Positions 34,854 to 44,220 are shown, counted from the first letter of the stretch. The stretch is DNA of 51,810 nucleotides from Clostridiaceae bacterium (GCA_016292785.1 JAEDFL010000009.1:1-51810), one strand, 5' to 3'. Notes: generated from the letters alone by a model not told the origin. Numbers and translations: made by a program.

Positions 34854-36328
34854 TCAAGACACTCCTTCATTGCGTTAAGCATGCCTGAGCTTTCAATCTT
34901 TTTGAGTTCGTACACTGCGGCTTCTTCAAAGCCCGGAAGTGCAGACAGCTCCCTGCCGAAGAAATCGGTTTCATTCAGAATATCGTGAACAAGCGTTTGT
35001 GCATCGGCTTCAAGGTGAGAAGCATAGAAATCAATGACCTTCCGTTCGTCCTTCACCTCGTAACGGTCGCCGTTTCTGAAGCCGACAAGAGTGCCGTTTT
35101 CGACCTCTTTTGCATTGCGGTAAAATTCAAGATAAGCCGCAAAGGAGAAGGTCAGACACTTGGGCAGAGCATTGTTTCTTTTATAATACTCGATCAGGCT
35201 CGGCATAACCCTCGCCTTCCATTTGGAGGTGGAGTTGAGGGAAATGCTCAGAAGGCTGTGATCGACATATGGATTGTTAAATCGGTCTTTGACCGCCTCG
35301 GCAAAGTCCGTCAGCTCTTTTTCGGGAAGATCAAGCGTCGGAATAACCTCGGAATAAATTGTCTTGTTCATAAACGAACAGACAGACTCGTCCTCCATAC
35401 ATTCACGCACAATGTTTTTTCCTGCAAGATATGCTCCAAGCACCATTGAGGTGTGTGCGCCGTTGAGAATGCGAACCTTGCGCTGTTTATACGGGGTGTG
35501 ATCCTTAACGACAATTATCGGAAGTCCTGCTTTTTCAAAGGGCAATTCGTCTTTTATAAAATCGGGACCTTCAATTACCCAGAAGCCGAAGATCTCACCC
35601 GTGTCAATGAGGTTGTCTCGGTAACCGAAAGCCTCGCAGAGTGCGTCCGCTTCGCTTCGGGGATAACCCGTAACAATACGGTCAACAAGAGTTGAGCAGA
35701 ACGTGTTTTCTTTTTCAACCCATTTTGCAAATTCTTCGGGCAAATTCCAAAGGTCGATGTACCGATTTACGCATTGCTTCAGGCAGTCGCCGTTGTGGTC
35801 TATCAGCTCGCAGGACAGGATAATGAAGCCGTTGAGCTTCTTTGTCCAGCGTTCATATAAAAATGCCGTCAGCTTTGCAGGAAACGAGCTTGGAGGAGCG
35901 TCCTCAAGTCTGCAATTCGGATCAAAGGCAATTCCGGCCTCGGTGGTGTTGGAAACAATAAAGCGAAGCTCGGGATTTGCGGCATTGTCGAGAAAGCCCC
36001 GGTAATCACGGTAGGGATTGACACAGCGTGACACGGAGGAAATTATTCTTTTCTGCTCCGTCTTTTCGCCGTTTTCACGACCTCTTAGCAAAAGGGTGTA
36101 AAGTCCCTCCTGCCCGTTTATCATATCGGTCAATCCCGATTCGATGGGCTGAACAAGAACAGCCTTGCCGTTGAAATCTGCTTTCTCGTTCATCACGTCA
36201 ATGAAATAATCCACAAATGCTCTCAGGAAATTTCCTTCGCCGAATTGAAGCACCTTTTCGGCTGCATTTTCAAGCAGATACCCTTCGTAATTCTTTTCAC
36301 GAAGTGTTTTATAACAAAGTTTTTCCAT
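34850..36328 (-). CDS. uxaB: Tagaturonate reductase (altronate oxidoreductase) UxaB
   Basis: NAD-dependent reduction of D-tagaturonate to D-altronate. The 492-residue protein belongs to the mannitol dehydrogenase family: an N-terminal Rossmann domain with the glycine motif in VLQFGEGNFLRAFVDYF near residue 27, and a C-terminal helical domain with VVKDHTPYKQRKVRILNGAHT carrying the catalytic lysine, asparagine and histidine region. It lies 2 bases after uxaC and is coupled to uxaA. Fructuronate reductase UxuB is a relative, but the adjacent altronate dehydratase favours UxaB. Confidence 0.93.
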   Translation of the reverse strand: MEKLCYKTLREKNYEGYLLENAAEKVLQFGEGNFLRAFVDYFIDVMNEKADFNGKAVLVQPIESGLTDMINGQEGLYTLLLRGRENGEKTEQKRIISSVSRCVNPYRDYRGFLDNAANPELRFIVSNTTEAGIAFDPNCRLEDAPPSSFPAKLTAFLYERWTKKLNGFIILSCELIDHNGDCLKQCVNRYIDLWNLPEEFAKWVEKENTFCSTLVDRIVTGYPRSEADALCEAFGYRDNLIDTGEIFGFWVIEGPDFIKDELPFEKAGLPIIVVKDHTPYKQRKVRILNGAHTSMVLGAYLAGKNIVRECMEDESVCSFMNKTIYSEVIPTLDLPEKELTDFAEAVKDRFNNPYVDHSLLSISLNSTSKWKARVMPSLIEYYKRNNALPKCLTFSFAAYLEFYRNAKEVENGTLVGFRNGDRYEVKDERKVIDFYASHLEADAQTLVHDILNETDFFGRELSALPGFEEAAVYELKKIESSGMLNAMKECLE

Positions 36329-36330
36329 AA

Positions 36331-37722
36331 TTAAAAGCCGAAATACTCCTTACAGTTGTAGAATGAAATGTCGGAAACAAGCTTGCCGAGCATCTTCTCA
36401 TCGTTCGGGTATTTTCCGCTTTCCGCCCACTCGCCGATGAGGTTGCAGAGAAGTCTTCTGAAATACTCGTGTCTCGGATAGGAAATGAAGCTTCTTGAAT
36501 CCGTCAGCATACCGATAAAGTTGCCGAGAACTCCGTCCTCAGCCAAGGCGGTGAGCTGATTTCTCATTCCGTTGTAGGTGTCGTTGAACCACCATGCAGA
36601 GCCGTGCTGGAGCTTGCCTCGGCAGGAGTCGTCCTGGAAGCTGTTCATCAGGGCAACAAGCATATAGTTGTCGTTCGGATTTGTGGAATATAGCACCGTT
36701 CTGGGCAGATTATTGTCCTTTGCAAGGGAGTTGAGGAAAGAGGTGATCTTGACGGGATCACCGCTGTTTCCGATACAGTCAAAGCCTGTATCGGGGCCGA
36801 GCTTTGCAAATTTTGCCGTGTTGACATTTCTGACCGCTCCGTAGTGAAGCTGAGAAGCCCAGCCGAGACGTACATATTCGGCGTGGAGCTTGTTGAGAAT
36901 GAAGCACTTGTATTTCTCAGCCTCGTCGGCGGTAACCTTTTCACCCGAAAGGGCTTTCCTGAATATTGCGTCAACCTCGTCGGTATTCGTTTCGGCATAG
37001 GGAACAAAATCAAGTCCGTGATCGCTTGCACAGCAGCCGTGAGCATTGAAGTATTCCAGTCTTGAAACGAGAGCCGTCATCAGGCTTTCAAAGTCCTTGA
37101 TCTCCGTTTTGCTGACATCGGCAAGCTTTGCGATATAGTCAACGAAGCCGTCCTTGTCGATATTGACAGCCTTGTCGGGACGCCACGCAGGAAGAACAGC
37201 GATATTAAAGCTCTTGTCCGCCGCAATCATCTCATGCGCTTTAAGGTCGTCAACAGGATCGTCTGTCGTTGCAACGGCTATAACGTTCGACATTTCCATC
37301 ATCTGACGAACTGTCATATTCTCAAGCTTGCTGTTGCACAAATTCCAAACGGTCTCCGCTGTCTCCTCATTGAGAAGTCCGTCATAGCCGAAATATCTTT
37401 TCAGCTCAAGGTGCGTCCACTGATAAAGCGGATTGCCGATGATTCTCGGCATAATTTTTGCGAAATTATAAAACTTCGTCCAGTCGGAAGCGTCGCCCGT
37501 GATCTCGTTTTCGGGAACGCCGCAGGCACGGATAAGCCGCCATTTATAGTGGTCGCCGCCGAGCCAAAGCTCGGTAATATTTCTGAATTTCTTGTTCTCT
37601 GCAATCTCCATAGGATTGAGATGGCAGTGATAGTCAATTATCGGAAGCTCCTCACAGTATTTATGATAGAGATTTTTTGCGGTTTCGTTTTCCAAAAGAA
37701 AATCCTTGTTAATGTATTCCAT
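36331..37722 (-). CDS. uxaC: Uronate isomerase UxaC
   Basis: Isomerises D-galacturonate to D-tagaturonate and D-glucuronate to D-fructuronate. The 463-residue protein is an amidohydrolase-superfamily barrel with the metal-binding DYHCHLNP near residue 26, GDHYKWRLIRACGV, and the late FIGMLTDSRSFISYPRHEYFRR that is a family fingerprint. I chose the ATG at 37722 because GGAGGA lies just upstream and the product then begins with the usual MxxINKDFLLENETA; the frame is open 38 codons further, into the preceding gene. It follows a HAD phosphatase gene with a 10-base gap. Confidence 0.96.
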   Translation of the reverse strand: MEYINKDFLLENETAKNLYHKYCEELPIIDYHCHLNPMEIAENKKFRNITELWLGGDHYKWRLIRACGVPENEITGDASDWTKFYNFAKIMPRIIGNPLYQWTHLELKRYFGYDGLLNEETAETVWNLCNSKLENMTVRQMMEMSNVIAVATTDDPVDDLKAHEMIAADKSFNIAVLPAWRPDKAVNIDKDGFVDYIAKLADVSKTEIKDFESLMTALVSRLEYFNAHGCCASDHGLDFVPYAETNTDEVDAIFRKALSGEKVTADEAEKYKCFILNKLHAEYVRLGWASQLHYGAVRNVNTAKFAKLGPDTGFDCIGNSGDPVKITSFLNSLAKDNNLPRTVLYSTNPNDNYMLVALMNSFQDDSCRGKLQHGSAWWFNDTYNGMRNQLTALAEDGVLGNFIGMLTDSRSFISYPRHEYFRRLLCNLIGEWAESGKYPNDEKMLGKLVSDISFYNCKEYFGF

Positions 37723-37732
37723 AATTTTCCTC

Positions 37733-38602
37733 CTATATTTCTTCCCAGTTCGGCTTGTCAAGAAGCGAACTGTCAAAGCTTGCGGTGTATTTGTTCTGAA
37801 CATCGGGCGTGTATTTATCCTCAAGGAAAATGTCAATCACATCGGCATAAAACTTTTTCCATGACGCAATTTCCTTTCGGGGAACGATGGGATAAAAGCC
37901 TACTCCGTTTTCCGAGGCGGCCTTTGCGTCGCCGGGTGCGTCGCCGATCATCAGGACACGGCTTTGAGAATAACACTTTTTAATCTCATTTATACACTCT
38001 TTTTTATTGCCCTCCTCCTGAGAACAGATAAAGTTTGTGTATTTTGCAATATCGTTTTCCGTCCACTCTCTCATAAGAGCGTCCTTTGCCGTGGCAGACA
38101 TTACAACGATATCCGCCTTTTCGGAAAGCTTTTCAAGGCTCTCCCTCACAAAAGGGAACGGAGGTATGTTATGTACTGTTTTTGCAACCTCAGCGTTGAT
38201 CTCGACCGACCATTCATAGGTCTTTTTCAGAACGGGATCGTCACATTCCGCAAGCGTCGTGAGATTGGGCGAGGGATTCTCGGCAAGGAATTTTTTCAGA
38301 CTGCTCATATCGGGAAGAATATCGGGATAGTCCTGAACCTCTTTTCGCCTGCCGACAAGCTCAATCGTCTGCACAAGCGTTGCGTAGCGGTTTACGCCCC
38401 TCGTCTTTGAATAAAGATTTGCATATTCCCATGCGTCCCTGACATATGAGGAAAGCATCTGCAAGTCCCATTTGCGGACGGTCACGGGACAGAAGCATTC
38501 CTTGTGCTTGATCTCCATTGTGTCAAAGGCACAGCCGTCGGAATCAATGCAGACGAGAAAATCGTGATTTTTCTTGTATTTCTTTAAGCTTTCTCCAACC
38601 AT
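37733..38602 (-). CDS. HAD-superfamily hydrolase in the uronate operon
   Basis: A 289-residue probable phosphatase. HAD motif I is VCIDSDGCAFDTM (nucleophile Asp near residue 19, second Asp two positions on). Motif II lies in VVMSATAKDAL, and motif IV is MIGDAPGDAKAA. The insert between motifs I and II (about residues 30-150) is long and helical, as in cap C1 members. The C-terminal extension after motif IV (FYPIVPRKEIASWKKFYADV...) is not typical of short phosphatases. It sits second in the uronate operon, so a sugar-phosphate substrate linked to uronate use is inferred. The true substrate is unknown. Confidence 0.8.
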   Translation of the reverse strand: MVGESLKKYKKNHDFLVCIDSDGCAFDTMEIKHKECFCPVTVRKWDLQMLSSYVRDAWEYANLYSKTRGVNRYATLVQTIELVGRRKEVQDYPDILPDMSSLKKFLAENPSPNLTTLAECDDPVLKKTYEWSVEINAEVAKTVHNIPPFPFVRESLEKLSEKADIVVMSATAKDALMREWTENDIAKYTNFICSQEEGNKKECINEIKKCYSQSRVLMIGDAPGDAKAASENGVGFYPIVPRKEIASWKKFYADVIDIFLEDKYTPDVQNKYTASFDSSLLDKPNWEEI

Positions 38603-38611
38603 ATACTCACC

Positions 38612-39445
38612 TTATAATTTGCAGAATTTTTCGATTGCCGAGGCAACTCCGTCGGCGGCATTCGTGTCGGTAACATAATCCGCCTTTGCCTTGAGCCAAT
38701 CGGGAGCGTTGCCCATTGCAACTCCGACGGCGGATTCCTCGATTATTCTTTCGTCGCTGCTGCTGTCGCCGATTGCAAGCACCTCGCTGAAATCAACGTT
38801 GATCCTTTCAAAAATCGAATGAAGCGCTTCAATCTTATCTATACCCTTGGGAAGAAACTCGATGTCCTTTACCGCTCCGGGACGGGTAAACTCGGTTGCT
38901 CCGAGATTTTCCAAAGCGTCGTAGATCGGCTGACGGTCTTCCTCCTTTATGCCGTAAAGATTGACCTTTTCCATCTCTATACCGTTTTCTTCAAAATGCT
39001 TGGAAAGGCTCTCGACAGCCTTGGGAATACCTGCGTCCTTGTACCAGATATGGTGAGCAGGAACAGGGTAATTCGGCAGATCGTCCGCAATCTCCTTTTC
39101 CAGATAGATAGTACCCTCGGCGGCAATCTCACCGTATATCTGCCTGCCCTCAAATATTTTGAAAACCTTTGCCGAATCCTCGGGAGAAACAAGCTTCTTA
39201 TAGATCGTCTCTCCTGTTTTCATATCCACCACTCTTGCACCGTGGCAGGTAAGACGGTAGCGCATAGGCTCATACTTCAAAAGCTGAGGCGGATACATAT
39301 CGAGCACCCTGCCCGTGCAGGGAATGACATTTATTCCTGCCTTTGCCGCTCTGTCGAGCACGTCCATACATCTTTGTGAAATATTGATCTGATCCGGTAA
39401 CAGGAGAGTTCCGTCCATATCAAGAAGAATTGCTTTAATACTCAT
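38612..39445 (-). CDS. Cof-type HAD phosphatase
   Basis: A 277-residue C2-cap HAD hydrolase of the Cof group, which act on sugar phosphates, nucleotides or FMN. Motif I is LLDMDGTLL at the N-terminus. Motif II lies in IPCTGR. The metal-binding end has AIGDSSSDERIIEESAVGVAMGNAP, and the lysine is in GIDKIEAL. ATG at 39445 with GGGAG upstream is chosen; the frame continues 19 codons further but with no ribosome site. It is the first gene of the uronate operon, behind a leader of about 160 bases. Confidence 0.88.
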   Translation of the reverse strand: MSIKAILLDMDGTLLLPDQINISQRCMDVLDRAAKAGINVIPCTGRVLDMYPPQLLKYEPMRYRLTCHGARVVDMKTGETIYKKLVSPEDSAKVFKIFEGRQIYGEIAAEGTIYLEKEIADDLPNYPVPAHHIWYKDAGIPKAVESLSKHFEENGIEMEKVNLYGIKEEDRQPIYDALENLGATEFTRPGAVKDIEFLPKGIDKIEALHSIFERINVDFSEVLAIGDSSSDERIIEESAVGVAMGNAPDWLKAKADYVTDTNAADGVASAIEKFCKL

Positions 39446-39544
39446 AAATACTCCCACTTTTTTAAATTTAAAAGTTTTGATTTTCCGTCCGCACATTTTC
39501 AAAGAAAGCGATCTGACTGAATTTTGAATATAAACCCGAAGAAC

Positions 39545-39599
39545 GTCTTTTAAACGATCGGAACAGGTTTAAAGACCGTTGTTTTCGGCTCTGCGAGCC
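39545..39599. promoter_or_regulatory. Two inverted repeats in the uronate operon leader
   Basis: Reading the plus strand, GTCTTTTAAAC (39545-39555) pairs with GTTTAAAGAC (39567-39576) apart from one extra base. A second repeat, GGCTC-TGC-GAGCC, lies at 39587-39599. Both are just downstream of the operon's -10, so they are either operators or RNA hairpins at the 5' end of the transcript. No regulator gene is in the operon. Confidence 0.55.
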
Positions 39600-39615
39600 A
39601 TATTTATACTCATAA

Positions 39616-39644
39616 ATAATACCACCATAGGGTTTTAATGTCAA
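39616..39644 (-). promoter_or_regulatory. Promoter of the uronate operon
   Basis: Minus-strand -35 TTGACA (39639-39644), 17-base spacer, -10 TATTAT (39616-39621). Transcription would begin near 39609, giving a leader of about 160 bases before the Cof-type gene. Confidence 0.85.
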
Positions 39645-39738
39645 TGTTTTTCACTCTTCCGTCGACCTCAAAACAGATAAAAACAAAACCGTAAAAGTGT
39701 TTACGGCTCACTCCGACATACGGAGTCATGATAAAAGC

Positions 39739-39767
39739 TTGACACCGTTTTTATTTCGGAATATACT
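39739..39767 (+). promoter_or_regulatory. Promoter of the GH38-like gene
   Basis: Plus-strand -35 TTGACA (39739-39744), 17-base spacer, -10 TATACT (39762-39767), about 60 bases before the start. It is divergent from the uronate operon promoter, about 100 bases away, so a common regulator could act on both. Confidence 0.85.
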
Positions 39768-39829
39768 TTTATTGACCTATCATCAACAGCATTTAATTCT
39801 TTACGGAATAGCCGGTAAGGAGGATAAAT

Positions 39830-41866
39830 ATGAAAAAAGTATTCGTTGTTTCAAAAACTCATCTCGATTTGGGATTTACCGACTATGCGGAGAATATACG
39901 GCGCAAATATATTGACGAATACATTCCTGCCGCCGAAGCGCTTGCCAAGGAGGTCAATACCAAAAGCCGCAAGCAATTTATCTGGACGACGGGATCATGG
40001 ATAATCAAAGAGGCTCTGAACGATACTGACAAGGAACGAAAAGAAAATCTCGTCACAGCCCTGAAAAAGGGTGATATAGTTCCGCACGCTATGCCTTTTA
40101 CAACCCATTCCGAGGTTTTGGACGAGGACACCTTTGATTTCGGACTGTCAATCGTCGATGAGATAGATGCAATCAGAGGCAGAAAGACTACTGCGGCAAA
40201 AATGACCGACGTCCCCGGACACACAAAGGCGATCGTCCCGATTTTGGCAAGGCACGGAATTAAACTGCTTCATATCGGAGTAAACGGATCATCGGCTATT
40301 CCGGAATTACCCGAATGTTTCTTATGGAAATGCGGGGACAGCGAGGTTGTCGTCATATATTCGGGCGATTACGGCGGAGCATTAAAAAGCAAATATGTTG
40401 ATGAAATTCTCTATTTCGATCACACCGTTGACAACAGGGGCGCACCCTCTGCAACAAAGGTTACGGACAAGCTCGCTCAAATTCAAAAAGAATATCCCGA
40501 TTATGAGGTAACCGCCGGCACGCTTGACGACTATGCCGACATCATCTGGGAGGTCAGGGACAGGCTTCCGGTTTTTGAGGGCGAAATCGGCGACACATGG
40601 ATACACGGATGTGCGTCCGATCCCTATAAAGCGGCGGCGCTCAGAGAGCTTATGCGACTGAAAAAGAGCTGGCTTTCCGATGGATCAATGATAAGAACAA
40701 GCGAGGAATACAGGGGCTTTTCCGACGCACTTTTGTGTATCGCAGAACACACCAGAGGTCTTGATTCCAAAATGTTCTTTTCGGACTACGAGAATTATCT
40801 CAAATCGGATTTCCAAAAGGCAAGAAAAAAAGATAAGGTAAAAATCCGACATCCGTTCAAGGATTTTCCGCAGGGTTTAATCTTCAAGCTGGCTCCAAAA
40901 GGCAGAGATCATTCGTACAGCATTATGGAAAGAAGCTGGCAGGAGCAAAGAGAATATATTGACTCCGCTTTGAGCTGTCTTTCGGCAAATCACCGCAGCG
41001 AGGCAGAAGCTGTTCTCGGCTCGCTCAGACCTCCAAAGCCCTACAATTTTTCCGAATACGGAGAATACAGCTATCCCGTTAAATATGCAGGATACGAATT
41101 TGAGCTTAACGAATACGGCGGAATCAAAAGCCTTACCTATAACGGAAGCATAATTATCAAAGAAAACAGCCGCCCGTTTCTCGAATACCGTTCCTACACA
41201 AGCAAGGGCTACGATTTTTGGTTTGAGCATTACTCCAGAAATATGGACAAGCACTATGTGTGGGCGTGTCCCGACTTCGGCAAGCCTCTTTTGAAGTATT
41301 TTGACGGCAAATATCCCAATGGTCGGTTTTATTATAAGATGACAGACTCCTATATGCTGACGGAGCAGGATCAGATCAAAATAGCCGTGAATATGAGTTT
41401 AAGTACCAACATATGCGAACAGACGGGAGCACCGAGAAAGGCTCAGGCGATTTACACCCTAAAAGCCGACGGGCTGAAAATCAATCTTTTGTGGTACGGT
41501 AAAGACGCTAACCGCACGCCCGAAGCAATTTTTCTTCATTTTTATCCCTGTGCCGACCGCTGTGATTTAATCAAGCTCGACACGGAAATTGATCCCGAAA
41601 GCACAGCTTCAATGGGCGGAAGAAATCTCCATGCCGTTGAAAAATCGGTTATGAAAAACGGCGGCGGAAGCTTTGAAATTTACAATTACCACTCCCCTCT
41701 CCTTTCAATCGGTCAGGGCAAGCTGCTTGAATTTGACAACAAATTTGAAAGCGTCGAAAAGGACGGCATTTCCTATCTGCTATACAATAATATTTGGGGA
41801 ACAAACTTTCCTCTGTGGTATGAGGATAATGCAAGCTTTGATTATTTCATTAAATGCAGGTCATAA
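39830..41866 (+). CDS. GH38-like / DUF5054 glycosidase-like protein
   Basis: A 678-residue protein without signal peptide. The N-terminus SKTHLDLGFTDYA corresponds to the metal-binding His-x-Asp of GH38 alpha-mannosidases (HxDxGW), with Phe replacing Trp. MTDVPGHTKAIVP, HIGVNGSSAIPE and GDYGGAL follow, and HGCASDPYKAAALRE completes the barrel part. The second half (about 400-678) is beta-rich, as in the GH38 C-terminal region. These features fit the DUF5054 group, whose activity is not established. AAGGAGG precedes the ATG. It is a single gene with promoter and terminator, divergent from the uronate operon; a plant- or host-glycan substrate is inferred. Confidence 0.8.
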   Translation: MKKVFVVSKTHLDLGFTDYAENIRRKYIDEYIPAAEALAKEVNTKSRKQFIWTTGSWIIKEALNDTDKERKENLVTALKKGDIVPHAMPFTTHSEVLDEDTFDFGLSIVDEIDAIRGRKTTAAKMTDVPGHTKAIVPILARHGIKLLHIGVNGSSAIPELPECFLWKCGDSEVVVIYSGDYGGALKSKYVDEILYFDHTVDNRGAPSATKVTDKLAQIQKEYPDYEVTAGTLDDYADIIWEVRDRLPVFEGEIGDTWIHGCASDPYKAAALRELMRLKKSWLSDGSMIRTSEEYRGFSDALLCIAEHTRGLDSKMFFSDYENYLKSDFQKARKKDKVKIRHPFKDFPQGLIFKLAPKGRDHSYSIMERSWQEQREYIDSALSCLSANHRSEAEAVLGSLRPPKPYNFSEYGEYSYPVKYAGYEFELNEYGGIKSLTYNGSIIIKENSRPFLEYRSYTSKGYDFWFEHYSRNMDKHYVWACPDFGKPLLKYFDGKYPNGRFYYKMTDSYMLTEQDQIKIAVNMSLSTNICEQTGAPRKAQAIYTLKADGLKINLLWYGKDANRTPEAIFLHFYPCADRCDLIKLDTEIDPESTASMGGRNLHAVEKSVMKNGGGSFEIYNYHSPLLSIGQGKLLEFDNKFESVEKDGISYLLYNNIWGTNFPLWYEDNASFDYFIKCRS

Positions 41867-41952
41867 CGGATATCATCATTCTTACAACCGTTGACGAAGC
41901 GGCGGAAATATTAGGTTGTATAATTCGATCTACCGATAACGGACACAAGCTT

Positions 41953-41985
41953 AAACGGACTGTCGTAAACCCGGCAGTCCGTTTT
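41953..41985. terminator. Terminator between convergent GH38-like and rhamnosidase genes
   Basis: AAACGGACTG (41953-41962) pairs with CAGTCCGTTT (41975-41984), followed by T on the plus strand and, reading minus, by A/T-rich sequence. It serves mainly the plus-strand gene and may also stop the rhamnosidase transcript. Confidence 0.8.
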
Positions 41986-41997
41986 CATATTGCTGTA

Positions 41998-44121
41998 TTA
42001 TTTTCGGTTAACCGATACGCTGATCTCTTTCGGATGAGTGATCTCAGGCTCCTGTCCTTTCTTCATTTCGCAGGTCAGCTTTCCGAACGGGGTGAGCAAT
42101 TCAACCTTTGCCTCGTCCAGTCCGAGAAGTGACGGAGAGAGCGAAATTTCACACATTCCGGGTTTCAGAATTTCCAAACCGAGCAGAGCCTTCGGCAGAG
42201 AATAAAGCGGAGTTCCGCCCCACGCATGGCTGTGATCGAAGCTGTAAGTCGGCTCAGGCGGAATAAAGCCCTCAACAAGTCCCTTTGAACATTCTTCAAC
42301 AGGTGCTTTCCACCTCTGAATAACAGGAAGCGTATAGCTGTCTCTTAGCCCGTAACGGTAAATCGCCTCCAAAAGATAGTGAGCAAAATACGGCTGATAA
42401 TCGCCTTTTATTTCATCGTTCATTATTTTCGCTATCAGCTCTTTTGAAAGCCTGTCATCACAAATTCCCACATAGGCGGCAAGAATATTGGACTGCTTTA
42501 AATAATAGTGCTTGTCAACGTTCTGCGGAAGCCAGCCGTTGAGCTGTGACGGATCGGTCGGAGTATTCAAGCCTTCAAAGTACATACCCTTTTCTGCGTC
42601 AAACAGCAGACTGTTCACCGCACTGCGGAGAGCTTCTTTCTTTTCACGGCAACGTTCGGCTTCGCCGGTAAGCTCTAATTCTCCGAATATCTTTTCCGCC
42701 GTATCGAGCGCACCGAAATAAAACAGATTCAGGCAGGTCTGTCCCAATGCTTTCGGCGGATGGTGCATTGAAATCCCGTCAATATATATCCAATCCACAA
42801 ACATATAGTCGGGCGGAGTTTCAATCAGATCGTTCTGACCGACATATGATTCAAATCGTTTCAAAAGCAGGAGCAACGCAGGCTTGCATTTTTCAAGAAG
42901 CTCGCTGTTCCCTGTCGCCATATATACGTCATAAAGCATTTTTACCCAGATCTGACTGTAGGTTGTGTGGAACATTCTGCCGCTGTGCCGCACGAGCATT
43001 TCAGCCGTCCTAAGCAGATCGAATTCCGCAAGCCTCATATCGCCGAACGAGAACACCGTCATCAGCGACTCGATGTAATAATCACCTGTGCAGGCCATAG
43101 GCTCACAATGACGGGGGCTGTCAAGATGATGAGTTTGTCTGCAATATTTCAGAGTGTGCTTGCAGACCTCAAGCACTCGGTTCAGCTCTCCGTCCGAGGT
43201 CACGGTATCGGCTTCATCGGGAGTGGGATAATGCGTAGCTATCAGGGATACCGTAAGCTTTGACGGACTGTCGGACTTGTTCTTCACTTTAATCAGGTAA
43301 TTACCGACGCTGTGAAGCTTAAAGCCGCGGTATTCACCCTCACCCTTAAAGATAAAGCTTTCCGGCTCGTTGTCCTCCTGTAATTCACGGCAGGCAAGCT
43401 CCAAGCGAAGCTCGCCGTCCGTTTCGGCTTTGATATGCACAAAACCTGCATAAATCATATCAAGCTCGGCAACGACCTCTTTCTCCTCGTTCGGAAGAAG
43501 GGTGATTTCGCCGCCGTCGGGGATAATTTCCTTTTCCGTTCTCGGCGGAATGATTGCTGTATCTGTATGCCATATGTTACGTGTAATTTCCGCCGGAATG
43601 TATTTATCGGGTTCTGTTCTGCCGTCGAAAAATTTCGGAGAAACATATGCTCCGTTTTTTCTTACACTCCAAGTATCATCGGTAAAAATGACCTTCTGCG
43701 TTCCGTCCTCAAAGGTCAGCACTCCGAAAAGCATAAAGCCGCCGTGTCCTGCCGAATAGTCGCAGATCTGCGTGGGAGCCATCTGAACTCTTGCAAAAAA
43801 GTCGAGAGCTTTCGATTCGGGGCGAATGTTTTTTTCAAAAGAATAGTAGTTGTCACGAGGCTCTTCATTGCCGATAAAATCGCCGCCTACCGCCGCAGGT
43901 CCCGTTGCGACAATGCTTCCGTTGCAGAAAAGCTGAAAGAGAGTATCTCCGCTGAAACGCAGCTTTGCACAAACAATATTTTTATCAAAAAAATAACTTC
44001 TCTTAAATTCGGCAACGCAATATTCGTTTCCCGAAGCCTCCTCAAATCCGCTGTAAACCGTCGTTTGACTGTCCGGGTAGCTTGACTTTGGGAGCCATAT
44101 CCATTTTTCCGAATGTTTCAT
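41998..44121 (-). CDS. Alpha-L-rhamnosidase-like protein (GH78)
   Basis: A 707-residue enzyme, no signal peptide. Beta domains at the N-terminus (about 1-330, including a WSVRKNGAYVSP jelly-roll-like part) precede a six-hairpin (alpha/alpha)6 barrel. In the barrel, HHLDSPRHCEPMACTGD matches the GH78 acid region (usual form DxPxRxERxGWxGD), so the Asp, Arg and Glu are kept but GW is changed to MACT. SFDHSHAWGGTPLYSLPKALLG near the end is the conserved active-site edge. GH78 enzymes release L-rhamnose from pectin (RG-I), glycosides and other glycans. AAAGGGG precedes the ATG. It has its own promoter and converges on the GH38-like gene. Confidence 0.85.
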   Translation of the reverse strand: MKHSEKWIWLPKSSYPDSQTTVYSGFEEASGNEYCVAEFKRSYFFDKNIVCAKLRFSGDTLFQLFCNGSIVATGPAAVGGDFIGNEEPRDNYYSFEKNIRPESKALDFFARVQMAPTQICDYSAGHGGFMLFGVLTFEDGTQKVIFTDDTWSVRKNGAYVSPKFFDGRTEPDKYIPAEITRNIWHTDTAIIPPRTEKEIIPDGGEITLLPNEEKEVVAELDMIYAGFVHIKAETDGELRLELACRELQEDNEPESFIFKGEGEYRGFKLHSVGNYLIKVKNKSDSPSKLTVSLIATHYPTPDEADTVTSDGELNRVLEVCKHTLKYCRQTHHLDSPRHCEPMACTGDYYIESLMTVFSFGDMRLAEFDLLRTAEMLVRHSGRMFHTTYSQIWVKMLYDVYMATGNSELLEKCKPALLLLLKRFESYVGQNDLIETPPDYMFVDWIYIDGISMHHPPKALGQTCLNLFYFGALDTAEKIFGELELTGEAERCREKKEALRSAVNSLLFDAEKGMYFEGLNTPTDPSQLNGWLPQNVDKHYYLKQSNILAAYVGICDDRLSKELIAKIMNDEIKGDYQPYFAHYLLEAIYRYGLRDSYTLPVIQRWKAPVEECSKGLVEGFIPPEPTYSFDHSHAWGGTPLYSLPKALLGLEILKPGMCEISLSPSLLGLDEAKVELLTPFGKLTCEMKKGQEPEITHPKEISVSVNRK

Positions 44122-44178
44122 CTGAGGGCAATCCCCTTTCTGTTATTTCATTAAGTCGAAAACCCGATTTCAAATAAT

Positions 44179-44207
44179 AAAATACCACATCATAATTCGT
44201 TTTGCAA
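44179..44207 (-). promoter_or_regulatory. Promoter of the rhamnosidase-like gene
   Basis: Minus-strand -35 TTGCAA (44202-44207), 17-base spacer, -10 TATTTT (44179-44184), about 60 bases before the ATG. Confidence 0.6.
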
Positions 44208-44220
44208 TACAAACTGAGCC

